Below are positions 17,744 through 28,203 of a DNA stretch of 64,000 bases, one piece after another. Under the pieces are notes generated by a model. The model saw nothing but the letters and a program-made list of their open reading frames with translations, did no database searches and had not been told where the DNA came from. The translations under genes and the position numbers were made by a program. The stretch lies in contig JBFXJP010000004.1 in assembly GCA_050174775.1 (NCBI GenBank), positions 186,001-250,000 of the forward strand, read 5' to 3'. Origin of the DNA: CAYPGJ01 sp050174775. Its GTDB lineage: Bacteria; Planctomycetota; Phycisphaerae; Phycisphaerales; UBA1924. Position 1 is the first letter of the stretch. Every line of letters starts with the position of its first letter.

Positions 17744-18355
17744 TCAGGCGCACTGCGTCTCGATGGACTCGAGCAGGGCCGCGGCATCGGCGCAGGCTCG
17801 TTCGGCGGCCTGGAGCGCGGCGGAGCCCTCGCCCGGGGCTGCTTCGTCGAGGGTGGGGGCGTTGATGGCGATGTTCCAGCGGGAGGCGCGGGCCGCGGCG
17901 TCGGCGAGGACGGCTGCGATGGCGAGGTCGGAGCGGAGGTAGGGGTTGGTGATGGGACGGAGGGATTCTGCGAGACGGAGGAGGTCGAGGGCGCGGGCGA
18001 GGGCGCGCTGAGGGACGTCGGTGGCCGCACGCGCCGAGGTGGCGAGCGTTGCGGCGCGGGCGGGGTCGTCGGCCGGCAGCTTCATCGCGGCGTTGAGCGC
18101 CCCGTACGCCTGGGCGTCCTCGTCGGCCAGGCGCGTGAAGTCGTCGCGCAACGCGAGCAGCTTGGTTGAGGCGGCTTCGAGCGCGGGCTGGTGCTCGACG
18201 AGGCTCTTGCGCCCCAAGGAGAAGGCCACGACCATGTGCGCGAGGGAGGCGGCCGTGGCTCCGGTCAGGCAGGCCGCGGCGCCGCCGCCGGGTGTGGCGG
18301 TCTTGGCGGCGAGGTCGTTGAGGAATGCGGAGACGGTGGAGGCGGGGAGCGTCAT
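17744..18355 (-). CDS. Cyclodeaminase/cyclohydrolase family protein (FchA-like)
   Basis: A 203-residue all-helical protein of the FTCD-C/FchA family; members hydrolyse 5,10-methenyl-tetrahydrofolate or deaminate formimino-tetrahydrofolate. Diagnostic features are TATPGGGAAACLTGATAASL at residues 19-38, LVEHQPALE, the DEDAQAYGALNAAMKLP segment and PITNPYLRSDLAIAAVLADA. The ATG overlaps the stop of the upstream SDR gene as ATGA, so translation is coupled. The open frame extends upstream through that gene but without similarity. If the partner is a threonine dehydrogenase, the pair would connect threonine-to-glycine breakdown with folate one-carbon units; this is inference. Confidence 0.82.
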   Translation of the reverse strand: MTLPASTVSAFLNDLAAKTATPGGGAAACLTGATAASLAHMVVAFSLGRKSLVEHQPALEAASTKLLALRDDFTRLADEDAQAYGALNAAMKLPADDPARAATLATSARAATDVPQRALARALDLLRLAESLRPITNPYLRSDLAIAAVLADAAARASRWNIAINAPTLDEAAPGEGSAALQAAERACADAAALLESIETQCA

Positions 18356-19425
18356 GCGTGGGCGTACCGTTCCTTGATGTTGGGGACGAGATAGTCGCGG
18401 AACGCGCTCTCGAGATCGTGCTTGGGGGCGTATCCCCAGTCGCGCCGTGCGAGCGTGTCGTCGATGTCCTCCGGCCAGGAGTCGATGATGCCCTGGCGGG
18501 CGTGGTCGATCTTGAAGTCGACGAGGCTGCGGGCGCCGGGGAAGTGGCGCTCGACGATGTCGAGGACTTCCTTTGCTGAGGGCGCGAAGGCGGAGATGTT
18601 GTAGACGTGGGTGGAGAGGCGCTCGCGCGGGGCGTCGTGCAGCGCGAGGAGCGCGTCGATCGCGTCGGGCATCGTCATGAACGGGATGCGCGCGTCGGGG
18701 CGGACGAAGCAGTGGTAATTCTGGCCCTGCGCGGCCGCGTGGATCATCTCGGGCGCGTAGTCCGACGTGCCGCCGCTGGGGAGCGTGAACGCGCTGATGA
18801 TGCCGGGGAAGCGGATGCAGCGGAAGTCGAGCCGGTTGGGGCCGCGGTCCTTGGCAAGCCGGCGGTAGTGCTCGGCGTAGTACGCGCCCAGATGCTCGCA
18901 GGAGAGCTTGTTGCATCCGTACATCGTGGCGGGCGTGTTGAACTGGTCCTCGCGCACGCGCCCCGCGCGCTGCTTGGTCTCGAGGCTGGGCATGCCGTAC
19001 GCGGCGATGGAGGAGGGGAAGATGAACGCGACCGAGCGGCCGTGCGATCGGGCCTGCTCGTTGGCGAGGCGTAGCAGATTAATCGTGCCGTTGACGTTGA
19101 CGTGGTGCGCGGCCTCTGGGGCGTACTCGGAGCGGGTCGAGAGGAGCGCCGCGAGATGGAAGACCGCGTCGATCTCATACGTGGCGAGCAGACGCTCGAG
19201 GAGCGCGGTGTCGGTGATGTCGCCGACGAGTGACTCTCGGCAGTAGGGGCGGAGCTCGGGGTCGACCTCGCGGATGTCGAGGGCGAGGATGTCGCGTCGA
19301 CCGCGCGAATGCAGGGCGTGGATGAGCCCGTGGCCCATCTCGCCGGAGGCGCCGGTGATGAGGACTGCTGCGTTGCGGCGAGCGCCGCCGGGGGTGGCCG
19401 ATGTGTCGGGGGTGTACGCGGTCAT
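18352..19425 (-). CDS. NAD-dependent epimerase/dehydratase, L-threonine 3-dehydrogenase-like
   Basis: A 357-residue extended short-chain dehydrogenase. The Rossmann motif is ITGASGEMGHGL, and the catalytic Tyr-Lys pair is in MYGCNKLSCEHLG. The segments RFPGIISAFTLPSGGTSDYA, FMTMPDAIDALLALHDAP, HVYNI and DHARQGIIDSWPEDIDD correspond to those of SDR-type L-threonine 3-dehydrogenases (threonine to 2-amino-3-ketobutyrate), which distinguishes it from GalE-like sugar epimerases. TACACT lies 9 bases before the ATG without a Shine-Dalgarno (leaderless). Its stop overlaps the start of the fchA-like gene. A sugar-nucleotide epimerase remains the main alternative. Confidence 0.8.
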   Translation of the reverse strand: MTAYTPDTSATPGGARRNAAVLITGASGEMGHGLIHALHSRGRRDILALDIREVDPELRPYCRESLVGDITDTALLERLLATYEIDAVFHLAALLSTRSEYAPEAAHHVNVNGTINLLRLANEQARSHGRSVAFIFPSSIAAYGMPSLETKQRAGRVREDQFNTPATMYGCNKLSCEHLGAYYAEHYRRLAKDRGPNRLDFRCIRFPGIISAFTLPSGGTSDYAPEMIHAAAQGQNYHCFVRPDARIPFMTMPDAIDALLALHDAPRERLSTHVYNISAFAPSAKEVLDIVERHFPGARSLVDFKIDHARQGIIDSWPEDIDDTLARRDWGYAPKHDLESAFRDYLVPNIKERYAHA

Positions 19426-19434
19426 GGGGGGAGG

Positions 19435-19440
19435 AGTGTA
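19435..19440 (-). promoter_or_regulatory. Predicted -10 of the threonine dehydrogenase-like gene
   Basis: TACACT on the minus strand, nine bases before the ATG. Confidence 0.5.
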
Positions 19441-19469
19441 GAGGGGCGGACGCGCCGTCGCGGGGCGGG

Positions 19470-19475
19470 TAGAGT
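19470..19475 (+). promoter_or_regulatory. Predicted -10 of the unknown gene at 19482
   Basis: TAGAGT ends six bases before the ATG; no Shine-Dalgarno. Confidence 0.55.
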
Positions 19476-19481
19476 GCGGGC

Positions 19482-20027
19482 ATGACGATCGGACAAGGAA
19501 GTCTGTACGAGATCGGGCGTTCCACAGGGGTCTGCGCGGCCACGGGTCGGGAGCTCACCCCGGGCGAGGCCATCTTCGTCGCCCTGGTCGAGCGTGAGGG
19601 CTCGGACGGGTTCGACCGGGCCGAGTTCGCGGCTGAGGCATGGGACGGCCCGCGTCGGCTCTCCGACGGTCGGCGCATCTTCGCGCACTGGAAGACCACG
19701 CTGAGCGAGCCCAACAGCAAGGCCAGGCTGCTCATCGACGATGAGTCGCTTGTCGACATGTTCGATCAGCTGTGTGAGGGGGCCGGTCAGGAAGGGGAGG
19801 ATCGGTCGCGAGCCGCGCTCCGGTATCTGCTCGCGCTCGTTCTGTGCCGCAAGCGGTTGCTCGTGATGGATGGCGCGCGGGGTGCGAGCGAGGGGGAACC
19901 GGGCGGCATTCTCGTGCGTCGGAAGGGCGAGGAAGGCCCGCCCACGTTTGTGGCAGACCCGGGCATGGACGAATCGACGCTCGCGGAAGCCACGGAGCAG
20001 GTCTCCGCGCTCGTCCGCAGCGAGTGA
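19482..20027 (+). CDS. Conserved-looking protein of unknown function
   Basis: A 181-residue soluble protein I cannot name. It opens with a GVCAATGRELTPGEAIFVAL motif, continues with an EFAAEAWDGP segment and a WKTTLSEPNSKARLLIDDES stretch, and has an Arg/Leu-rich helix ALRYLLALVLCRKRLLVM near residue 115-132. No signal peptide or TM segment is seen. TAGAGT ends six bases before the ATG with no Shine-Dalgarno, so it is predicted leaderless and divergent from the dehydrogenase gene. It is followed by two exported proteins on the same strand and may open that operon. Confidence 0.7.
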   Translation: MTIGQGSLYEIGRSTGVCAATGRELTPGEAIFVALVEREGSDGFDRAEFAAEAWDGPRRLSDGRRIFAHWKTTLSEPNSKARLLIDDESLVDMFDQLCEGAGQEGEDRSRAALRYLLALVLCRKRLLVMDGARGASEGEPGGILVRRKGEEGPPTFVADPGMDESTLAEATEQVSALVRSE

Positions 20028-20058
20028 GCACGAGCGCAGAGCAGGAGAGGGGTAGCGC

Positions 20059-20973
20059 ATGCAACGCGGAGCGCGAGCGCTGAGCGGGGTGATCGCGGGC
20101 GCGCTGGCGCTCGGCGCCGGCGTCGTGACGCCGCTTGCGCGCACCGCTCCTGAGAGTGCGCCTGATCTGGCCATCGAATCGAGAGTCGTCGCGTCGTATC
20201 AGGCCCGCGCAGCGGCGCTCTCGCGCCTCTGGGCGCGCGTCGTGTTCGTGCTCGAGTACAAGGACGCCGATGGGCAGGCTCGAAGCGAGCAGGGTGAGGG
20301 CCATCTGCAGTTTCTCGGCCCCGACAGGCTCGCGCTCTCACTGGGCAAGGTCGGACAGCGCGTGCTCTATCTCGGCTGCGACGCGGACCGGTTCTGGTTC
20401 ATCGACATGACCGACGGTGGTCGCGCGTACGTCGGCCGCAATACCAACGTCGGCAAGCCGTGCATGGAGGATTCCGGCCTCCCGGCCAATCCGCTCGACG
20501 TGCTGGCCACGCTCGGCGTCCGCACGCTGCCCGACGGCGCACAGGGGCGCGTCGGAGGAGCGGTGGGCGAGGCGCGGGTGTTTGTCACGACCCCGTCAGG
20601 ACGGCTCCGCATCACTTCCAACGTCGACACTGGCGAACCCTCACGCATCGAACTCCTGCCCGGGGCAGCAGGCGATGCCACGTCCTGGGCAGGGACACCC
20701 ACGATCGTCGCGACCATGAGCGACTATGCGCCCGTCGAGATGCGTGGCGGGGGGGCGCCCGTGCGCATGCCCAAGCAGATCGTCATGGAGGCCCGCGCGA
20801 GCGAGATGAAACTCACGCTCCACCTCTTCGACCCGGTGCGCGGCACCGACCGGCAGTTACCCCCACAGGCGTTCGACCTCGACTTCCTGCTCGACGTGCA
20901 TGCGCCGGGCAGCATCCGGCTGCTCGACGAGAACTGCGACGGGGCGCCGGTGGACGAGCCCGAGGGGCGATGA
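20059..20973 (+). CDS. Exported LolA-like protein
   Basis: A 304-residue protein with an N-terminal hydrophobic signal (ALSGVIAGALALGAGVV). The following region (RAAALSRLWARVVFVLEYKD, then GEGHLQFLGPDRLALSLGKV and FWFIDMTDGGRAYVG) has the layout of LolA/LppX-type outer-membrane lipoprotein carriers, namely a half-barrel that opens with a helix and regular strand pairs. This is a fold-level guess. AGGAGAGG is 8 bases before the ATG. It sits 31 bases after the unknown gene and 25 bases before the RDD-domain protein, so the three probably form an envelope-related operon. Confidence 0.6.
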   Translation: MQRGARALSGVIAGALALGAGVVTPLARTAPESAPDLAIESRVVASYQARAAALSRLWARVVFVLEYKDADGQARSEQGEGHLQFLGPDRLALSLGKVGQRVLYLGCDADRFWFIDMTDGGRAYVGRNTNVGKPCMEDSGLPANPLDVLATLGVRTLPDGAQGRVGGAVGEARVFVTTPSGRLRITSNVDTGEPSRIELLPGAAGDATSWAGTPTIVATMSDYAPVEMRGGGAPVRMPKQIVMEARASEMKLTLHLFDPVRGTDRQLPPQAFDLDFLLDVHAPGSIRLLDENCDGAPVDEPEGR

Positions 20974-20985
20974 GCCCGCTGGCCG

Positions 20986-20991
20986 TATGAT
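20986..20991 (+). promoter_or_regulatory. Predicted -10 of the RDD-domain protein gene
   Basis: TATGAT, close to the TATAAT consensus, ends seven bases before ATG 20999. Confidence 0.55.
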
Positions 20992-20998
20992 CGGCGCG

Positions 20999-22615
20999 AT
21001 GCGCGAGCGGACGATCCGAAGTGGTCTTTTGGTGATCTGGCTCCTGTGCGCCGCCATCGCGCCCTGCGCGGCTGAGACGCTCAGCGCGGCGGGCGACGGG
21101 TCGCACGCCTTCTTTGCCACAAAGGTGCGCCCGGTCGGCGCCCCGGTCCGACTGCTCCCCGGAGCGGGGCTCGGAGAGAACGCCAAGCCCGAGTACGGCT
21201 CGATCTATCACCTGCCTGCGGACCTCGAGCCCGGCAGCATCCGCCACGGCCCGGACCTCCCGTGGACACCCTCTGCCATGGCGACGCGCAACGGCCGGCT
21301 CGTGATGGTCTTCGAGCCGGACGTGGATGCCGCGCAAACGTCCGGACGAGCACCCTCCCGTCTCGTGCGCGCGATCAGCGTGCGCGCTGGCGCGGTCCCG
21401 GGCTCGTACCTGTACGAGCCGCTGGGCCGCGACCCCGAGGCTCTCGCCTCACTCCCCGGAGAAGGGGCGTTGCGCGGCGTCGCCCTGGGCTCTTGGGGGC
21501 CGGTCGTGCTCCTGACCGGGTCCGGCAGTGATGAGCGGGCGCGCGTGCTCGCGCTCCGAGGCGTCGAATGGGAGGATGTTCCTCTCCCGGCCGGCGCCGA
21601 TCTTGATACGCGCTTCGAACTCACGACCCGCAACGGGGAGCCCGCGTTGTTGATGCAAGCCGCGAGCGCCGGCTCTGCCGCCACGCTCTGCACCCTCAAG
21701 CGGGCCAACGCGGATTCAGACGAGTGGACGTGGGAGACTGAGCCGTGCGCACCGGCGCGCGAGGATGAGCGTGTTGCGGCGGTTGGACGCTCCCTTGTCG
21801 CGTGGTCGCGCGGCCCTGAGGGCAGCGTGCGCCTGCGTCTCCTGCGTGAGAGCGGGGGGTACGACTTATCGCCAGTGACTGGTGTGAGCGAGCGGTTTTG
21901 CGTCGTGCCCGGGGATCAGCGCGTCAATGTCGTCTGGCTGTCGCGCGAGCGCAATGACGGTGTCGATCGCGAGATCTACCGCGTCGCCGTGGTCTCCACC
22001 GTCACAGGAAAAGCGCTCTATGAGGGCCCCGCCCGCACCGGCACGGCCCTTTCCGGGCGCGATCTGCAGACACTCGCCCTCTTGGCCGGGGCGGTCATGC
22101 TCACCGTGCTTGTGCTCGTGCTGCGTCCGTCCCCCGATGAGACGGGAGCGGTCGCGCTGCCGGGCGGGATGAGCCTGGCTGAGCCGTGGAAGCGCGCCGC
22201 GGCCGTATTGATCGACCTGCTCCCCGGGATGTTCTTGGCCGCGCTGGTGTTCAACGTGCCCGCGGAAGACCTTGCCGCTGCAGCGGCTATGTCGGCGGAC
22301 TCCACGCCCCGCCCTGTGCTGGCGTTCCTCACCGGGATCGTGCTCACTGCGGTGCACGAGATTCTGGGTGAATGGCTCGCCGGGCGGTCGCTCGGGAAGT
22401 GGGCTGTGGGTTGCCGCGTGATTACTCTGAGTGGCGGCCGTCCCGCGATCTGGCAGGCCGCGGTGCGGACACTTCTCAAGCTCTTCTGCCCGCCGCTGGC
22501 GTTGTTCGTCTTGCTGGACGCCAGGCGCCGGCACCCCGCGGACATCCTGGCCCGCACGGTGGTCGTCAGCCGTGCGCCGGAGCCGAAGGGCACTGAGGGG
22601 GACGGCCGGGGCTGA
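20999..22615 (+). CDS. Exported protein with C-terminal RDD membrane domain
   Basis: A 538-residue protein. The signal peptide (SGLLVIWLLCAAIAPCAA) is followed by a ~340-residue extracytoplasmic region of repeating beta-like segments, possibly propeller-like, then a TM segment (LALLAGAVMLTVLVLVL) and an RDD domain: WKRAAAVLIDLLPGMF, GRSLGKWAVGCRVI and QAAVRTLLKLFCPPLALFVL. RDD domains are thought to be transporters or membrane anchors. ATG 20999 is selected because the signal peptide starts there and TATGAT ends seven bases upstream; an in-frame ATG at 20987 and longer readings overlap the preceding gene. Role unknown. Confidence 0.75.
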   Translation: MRERTIRSGLLVIWLLCAAIAPCAAETLSAAGDGSHAFFATKVRPVGAPVRLLPGAGLGENAKPEYGSIYHLPADLEPGSIRHGPDLPWTPSAMATRNGRLVMVFEPDVDAAQTSGRAPSRLVRAISVRAGAVPGSYLYEPLGRDPEALASLPGEGALRGVALGSWGPVVLLTGSGSDERARVLALRGVEWEDVPLPAGADLDTRFELTTRNGEPALLMQAASAGSAATLCTLKRANADSDEWTWETEPCAPAREDERVAAVGRSLVAWSRGPEGSVRLRLLRESGGYDLSPVTGVSERFCVVPGDQRVNVVWLSRERNDGVDREIYRVAVVSTVTGKALYEGPARTGTALSGRDLQTLALLAGAVMLTVLVLVLRPSPDETGAVALPGGMSLAEPWKRAAAVLIDLLPGMFLAALVFNVPAEDLAAAAAMSADSTPRPVLAFLTGIVLTAVHEILGEWLAGRSLGKWAVGCRVITLSGGRPAIWQAAVRTLLKLFCPPLALFVLLDARRRHPADILARTVVVSRAPEPKGTEGDGRG

Positions 22616-22760
22616 GGGCTGTGCGGGCGGCGCCGGGGCGCGCGTGCAGGTTTTGCGCTGAAGATGGGCTATTGCTCCAGTGGCGGGGGGTCGCGACCCG
22701 ATAACAGGGCGGAAATGCCGTCCGCGCGGGCGGCGATGTGGTCTTGAGGAGGCGTCGTCG

Positions 22761-25268
22761 GTGGCGGAGCAATCGGCGGGCGATGGTCGGTCAGGCGGCA
22801 GCGGGAAGCTCCCGCTGCGCGAACTCTGGCAGATGCCGGTGCTCGTCATCGGAGCGACCCTGCTGCTCGCGGGAGTCGCGGCGAACCTCCTCACGCCCAA
22901 GAAGAAGCCCGAACCGTTCGACGTCAGCGGTGCGCTGGTGCGCGCCGAGACGCTATTCATGGACGAGCACCCGGACGATGCCGTCCGCGTGCTCGACGGT
23001 CCCGTGGGGCGCGTGATCGCCGGTGGGGGGGGCACGCCCGAGGAGCGGGCGAGGTTCCGGCTGCTGCGAGCCGATGCGCGCTGGGTCTCCGGGACGCGCG
23101 CCGGCGGCCTCACGGACGCCGACGCTCGCAAGGTCATCGAGGACTACGAGGCCGCCGCGGAGCAGGGCGAGTCCATGAGCCCCGTGCGCAACGCGCGTCT
23201 CGCCAACGCGCTGACCGTGGTCGGGGAGCGCGCCGAAGCGCTCGATATCGCGGAGAAGATGCCCGAGAGCGCCGCGGACATCCGCAGAGCCACGCTCCGC
23301 GGGATCATCGACCGCGCCATCGAGGACTCCGCGAACTTCGCCCATTCGAGCGCAAGCCCGGCGGAGGTGATCGAGCTGCTGAGCAGGCTCGCGGTCGATC
23401 CCGCGGCCAGCGAGACCGAGCGCGTCTGGGCGCTGGCGCGCCAGGCCGAGATCCGGCTCGCGGCGGGCGAGGGCGATCAGGCCATCACGCACCTGCTGCT
23501 CGCCCTCCCGAGGCTGAGCGAGGAGGCTCGCTGGTCCCCGCTGGGCGGAGAGCTGCTGTACCTGCTCGGCCGCGCGTACGTCGAGACGAATCGACTCGAA
23601 GAGGGCGCGAAGCACCTCATCCACGCGCAGCGTCTCCTGCGGCCCACGGACGACCGTCAGGCCGACGTCGGCGTGATGCTCGGACGTGTCGCGCAAGCAG
23701 GCGCGGACTACGACGAGGCACGCGAGCGCTACCTCGGCGTGATCACGCAGTTCCCCGATTCCTCGGGCAGCGCGGACGCGATGCTCGGCGTGGCGGAATG
23801 TGAGGCCGCGATCGGCGCATGGGACCGGGCGATCGAGGCCTTCGGCGAACTCGCGGCCGCGCTCGCGGACGGCAAGGGCTCGATCGGGCTGCCGTCGCGC
23901 GCGCTGGAGAGCGTGCGCCAGCGCACCGTGGAGCGACTGCTCGAATCGCAGAACGAGGCTGCGCTCCGGCTCTCGACCATCGGGGAGCGCATCGCGACGA
24001 CCTCCAAGCACGTCGGGCCGGACGACGACCTGTGGGCGATCGTGGCGGTGGGGGCGTCGCATCGCGCGCTCGGCGCCGCCCTGCTCGCGCCGGCCACCTC
24101 ACCGTCCGGAGAGGTCGACTGGTCGCGTGTGGATGTCGCAACGCGCGGGCAGGCGCGAGCGCACTTCATGGAGGCCGCGGGACGCTTCGCGGCGCACGCG
24201 CGTCGAGTCGCGGGGAGCGACGAGGACGCGTACGCGGAATCGCTCTGGAACGCCGCGGACGCCTGGGACCGCGCGGGCTCGCACGAGCTCGCGATCAAGG
24301 CGTTCAGCGAATACGCGAACGGCCGTCCGAGCGATGCTCGCTCGGCCGCGGCGCGCCTCCGTGTTGCGCAGGCGCACCAGGCCATCGGCGAGTTCGCGCC
24401 CGCGGCGGAGGTGTACCGCACGCTGATCACGGACAACCCGCAGTCCGGTGAGCGCGTGCGCTCGATCGTGCCGCTGGCGCGCACGCTGCTCGCGGACGGG
24501 GAGAGCGGCAACGACGAGGAAGCCGAGAGGCTCCTGCGCCTCGCGGTCGGCGGGACGGTGATGCCCCCCGACGCTCCGGACTTCCGCATCGCACTGAACG
24601 AGCTCGGCTCGCACTACCTCCGCTCAGGCCGGTACGCCAACGCCATCGAGAGGCTGACCGAGTCCCTCGAACGCTACCCCAACGGCGGGCCCACCGACGG
24701 CGCCCTCGGCGTCGACGCGGTGCGCCTGAAGCTCGCGGACGCCCTGAGACTCTCGGCCAAGGAGATCGCCGAGACGCTCCGCGGCGCCATGCCCCAGAAC
24801 GAACGCGATGAGCTCACCGCGATGCGCGAGAAGCGCCTGCGGGACGCGCACGCGATGTACGAGGAGATCTGCGCCGCGGCCGTGCTGCGCGAGGAGAAGC
24901 GGCTCAGCGCTTCCGAGCGCGCGGCCGTGCGAAACGCGTTCTTCTACCGGGGTGATGCGGCGTTCGACCTCGCGGAGTATGACGCGGCCATCGAGGCGTA
25001 CGACGTGGCGGCCAACCGGTACGCAGGCGACCCGGCCTCTCTGGTCGCCATGATCCAGATCGTCAACGCCTATGCGCAGACGGGACGCATGGAGGAGGCC
25101 CGCACGGCCAACGAACGCGCGAGACAACGCTTCCGCGAGCTGCCCCCGGAGGCATTCGATCGCCCCGATCTGCCCATCGACCGCGCGCACTGGGAGCGAT
25201 GGCTCGAGTCGTCCGCGGACCTGGCGTCGCGCGTCGAACGCGCCTCCGCTCCGGAGGAAGGAACCTGA
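22761..25268 (+). CDS. Membrane-anchored TPR-repeat protein
   Basis: An 835-residue protein with a single N-terminal TM helix (MPVLVIGATLLLAGVAANLL, preceded by a short polar cytosolic start) and a long alpha-helical region of TPR-like repeats, for example YDEARERYLGVITQFPDSSG, AWDRAIEAFGELAAAL, SHELAIKAFSEYANGRPSDA and EYDAAIEAYDVAANRYAGD. GTG 22761 is taken as start because GAGGAGG lies about 8 bases before it; the frame is open 27 codons upstream with no likely signal. Such proteins scaffold complexes on the periplasmic side. It heads an operon with an FlgN-like protein and a two-component pair, so a part in flagellar assembly or its sensing is plausible but unproven. Confidence 0.8.
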   Translation: MAEQSAGDGRSGGSGKLPLRELWQMPVLVIGATLLLAGVAANLLTPKKKPEPFDVSGALVRAETLFMDEHPDDAVRVLDGPVGRVIAGGGGTPEERARFRLLRADARWVSGTRAGGLTDADARKVIEDYEAAAEQGESMSPVRNARLANALTVVGERAEALDIAEKMPESAADIRRATLRGIIDRAIEDSANFAHSSASPAEVIELLSRLAVDPAASETERVWALARQAEIRLAAGEGDQAITHLLLALPRLSEEARWSPLGGELLYLLGRAYVETNRLEEGAKHLIHAQRLLRPTDDRQADVGVMLGRVAQAGADYDEARERYLGVITQFPDSSGSADAMLGVAECEAAIGAWDRAIEAFGELAAALADGKGSIGLPSRALESVRQRTVERLLESQNEAALRLSTIGERIATTSKHVGPDDDLWAIVAVGASHRALGAALLAPATSPSGEVDWSRVDVATRGQARAHFMEAAGRFAAHARRVAGSDEDAYAESLWNAADAWDRAGSHELAIKAFSEYANGRPSDARSAAARLRVAQAHQAIGEFAPAAEVYRTLITDNPQSGERVRSIVPLARTLLADGESGNDEEAERLLRLAVGGTVMPPDAPDFRIALNELGSHYLRSGRYANAIERLTESLERYPNGGPTDGALGVDAVRLKLADALRLSAKEIAETLRGAMPQNERDELTAMREKRLRDAHAMYEEICAAAVLREEKRLSASERAAVRNAFFYRGDAAFDLAEYDAAIEAYDVAANRYAGDPASLVAMIQIVNAYAQTGRMEEARTANERARQRFRELPPEAFDRPDLPIDRAHWERWLESSADLASRVERASAPEEGT

Positions 25269-25296
25269 AGCGCCCGACACGCCGGCGGAGCCCGGC

Positions 25297-25782
25297 ATGA
25301 GCCTCCGAAGGGTCAGGATGACCGAGATGAACACGCACGATCCGAACAACAGCGAGAGCCTCACCCGTCGAACGCTGCGATTGCTCGAGCGTCAGCGCGA
25401 TGCGCTGCGTCAGGTAGGCGAGCTTGCGCGAGCGCAGCGAAACCTCATCGAACGCGAGGACACCGACGGCTTGCTCGCGCTTATGACCCAGCGGCAGACG
25501 GCGCTCCAGGAGGCGACGAGCGCGGGCGAAGAGCTGCTCGCGATGCGATCCGCGACCGCGCAGGTCGACGATGCGCACAGCGCGGAGATCGAGCGCCTGC
25601 GCGACGAGGTTTCAGCGCTCGTGCAGGAGATATCCACCCTCGATGAGGAGGACCGGCGGACGCTCGAGCGCAAGCGCGAGCGCGTGCTCGAGGAGATGTC
25701 GGGGGTCTCGCGGGCCCGCGAGGCGGCCGCGGCATACGGGTCGCGCGAGTCCGGCGCCCGGTATCAGGACCGGGAGGGCTGA
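25297..25782 (+). CDS. FlgN-like coiled-coil protein
   Basis: A 161-residue, almost wholly helical and highly charged protein. The pattern LLERQRDALRQVGELARAQ, LIEREDTDGLLALMTQRQTA, then a long Glu/Arg coiled coil, resembles the FlgN/FliT-type export chaperone helix bundle. ATG 25297 has GGAG six bases upstream; ATG 25318 and 25327 are in-frame alternatives closer to the similarity. It lies 28 bases after the TPR gene and 4 bases before the histidine kinase gene, so it is inside that operon. The first gene of the window is also FlgN-like, so one of the two may serve a different client. The name is tentative. Confidence 0.5.
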   Translation: MSLRRVRMTEMNTHDPNNSESLTRRTLRLLERQRDALRQVGELARAQRNLIEREDTDGLLALMTQRQTALQEATSAGEELLAMRSATAQVDDAHSAEIERLRDEVSALVQEISTLDEEDRRTLERKRERVLEEMSGVSRAREAAAAYGSRESGARYQDREG

Positions 25783-25786
25783 GCGG

Positions 25787-26715
25787 ATGACCGCCCTGCC
25801 CACCTCCGCCGCCGAGATCAAGCTCCCCAAGGGCGCCGACGTCTCCGCGCAGGACCTCGCGGACCTCGTCTCGGCCTTCACCGAGGTCGGCTCACGCCTC
25901 GAGCAGACGCACCGGACGCTGCGCGACCAGGTCGCGCGCCTTGAGTGCGAACTCCGAGCCGCCAACGAGCAGATCCGCAGGTCGCAGGCCCTTGCCGCGC
26001 TGGGCGAGATGGCCGCGGGCATCGCGCACGAGGTCCGCAACCCGCTCGGCTCGATCGGGCTCTATGCCTCGATGCTCATCCAGGACCTTCCGGACAAGCC
26101 GGATTGCCAGGCCGTGGCCCGCAAGATCGCAACCGGCGTGCGCACGCTCGACGCCATCGTCGGGGACGTGCTCACGTTCGCGCGCGAGGCGCCCGTGCGC
26201 GACGAGCCGACCCCCAGCGACGCGCTCATCGACGGCGCCGTGGAGGCGTGCCGGTACTGCTTCGAGCGATCCGGGGTCGAGGTCGTCCGCACCGACAGGT
26301 CGCGCGAGCCCGAGATGCTGCGCTGCGATCCGGGGCTCGCTCGCCAGGCGCTCGTGAACATCATCCGCAATGCCGCGGAGGCCGTCGACGAGCGCCCAAC
26401 CGGCCGCGACGCGCGCGTGGTGATCGATCTTCGGCGCGACCGCGTGCGTCAGCCCGGCGGCAAGACCCGCGACATGTGCGCCGTCAGCGTGCGTGATTCC
26501 GGGCGGGGCATCGACGCCGACGCCGCGAAGCGTATGTTCAACCCGTTTTTCACGACGCGCCGCACCGGCACGGGCCTCGGTCTGGCGATCGTCCACCGGA
26601 TCATGGATGCGCACGGGGGACGCGTGAGCGTGCGCAACGCTCCCGACGGAGAGGGCGCCGTCGCGGAGCTCGTCTTTCCCATCGAGCCTCAGAGCCAAGC
26701 CCAGGAGCCTCTTGC

Positions 26716-26719
<4 letters not shown>
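25787..26719 (+). CDS. Soluble NtrB/FlrB-type sensor histidine kinase
   Basis: A 310-residue kinase without TM segments. After a short N-terminal coiled coil come the H-box (AAGIAHEVRNPLGSIGLY; His81), the N-box (NIIRNAAEAVDE; Asn195), the D-box (DSGRGID) and the F/G2 boxes (MFNPFFTTRRTGTGLGLAIV). The HEVRNPL H-box and lack of membrane input are typical of FlrB, FleS and NtrB. It is encoded directly upstream of an NtrC-type regulator, with the stop overlapping that start by four bases, and four bases after the FlgN-like gene. The likely role is phosphorylating that regulator, probably in a flagellar cascade. Confidence 0.9.
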
Positions 26720-28185
<1,466 letters not shown>

Positions 28186-28203
28186 TCCTCGCCCTCACCA
28201 CAT

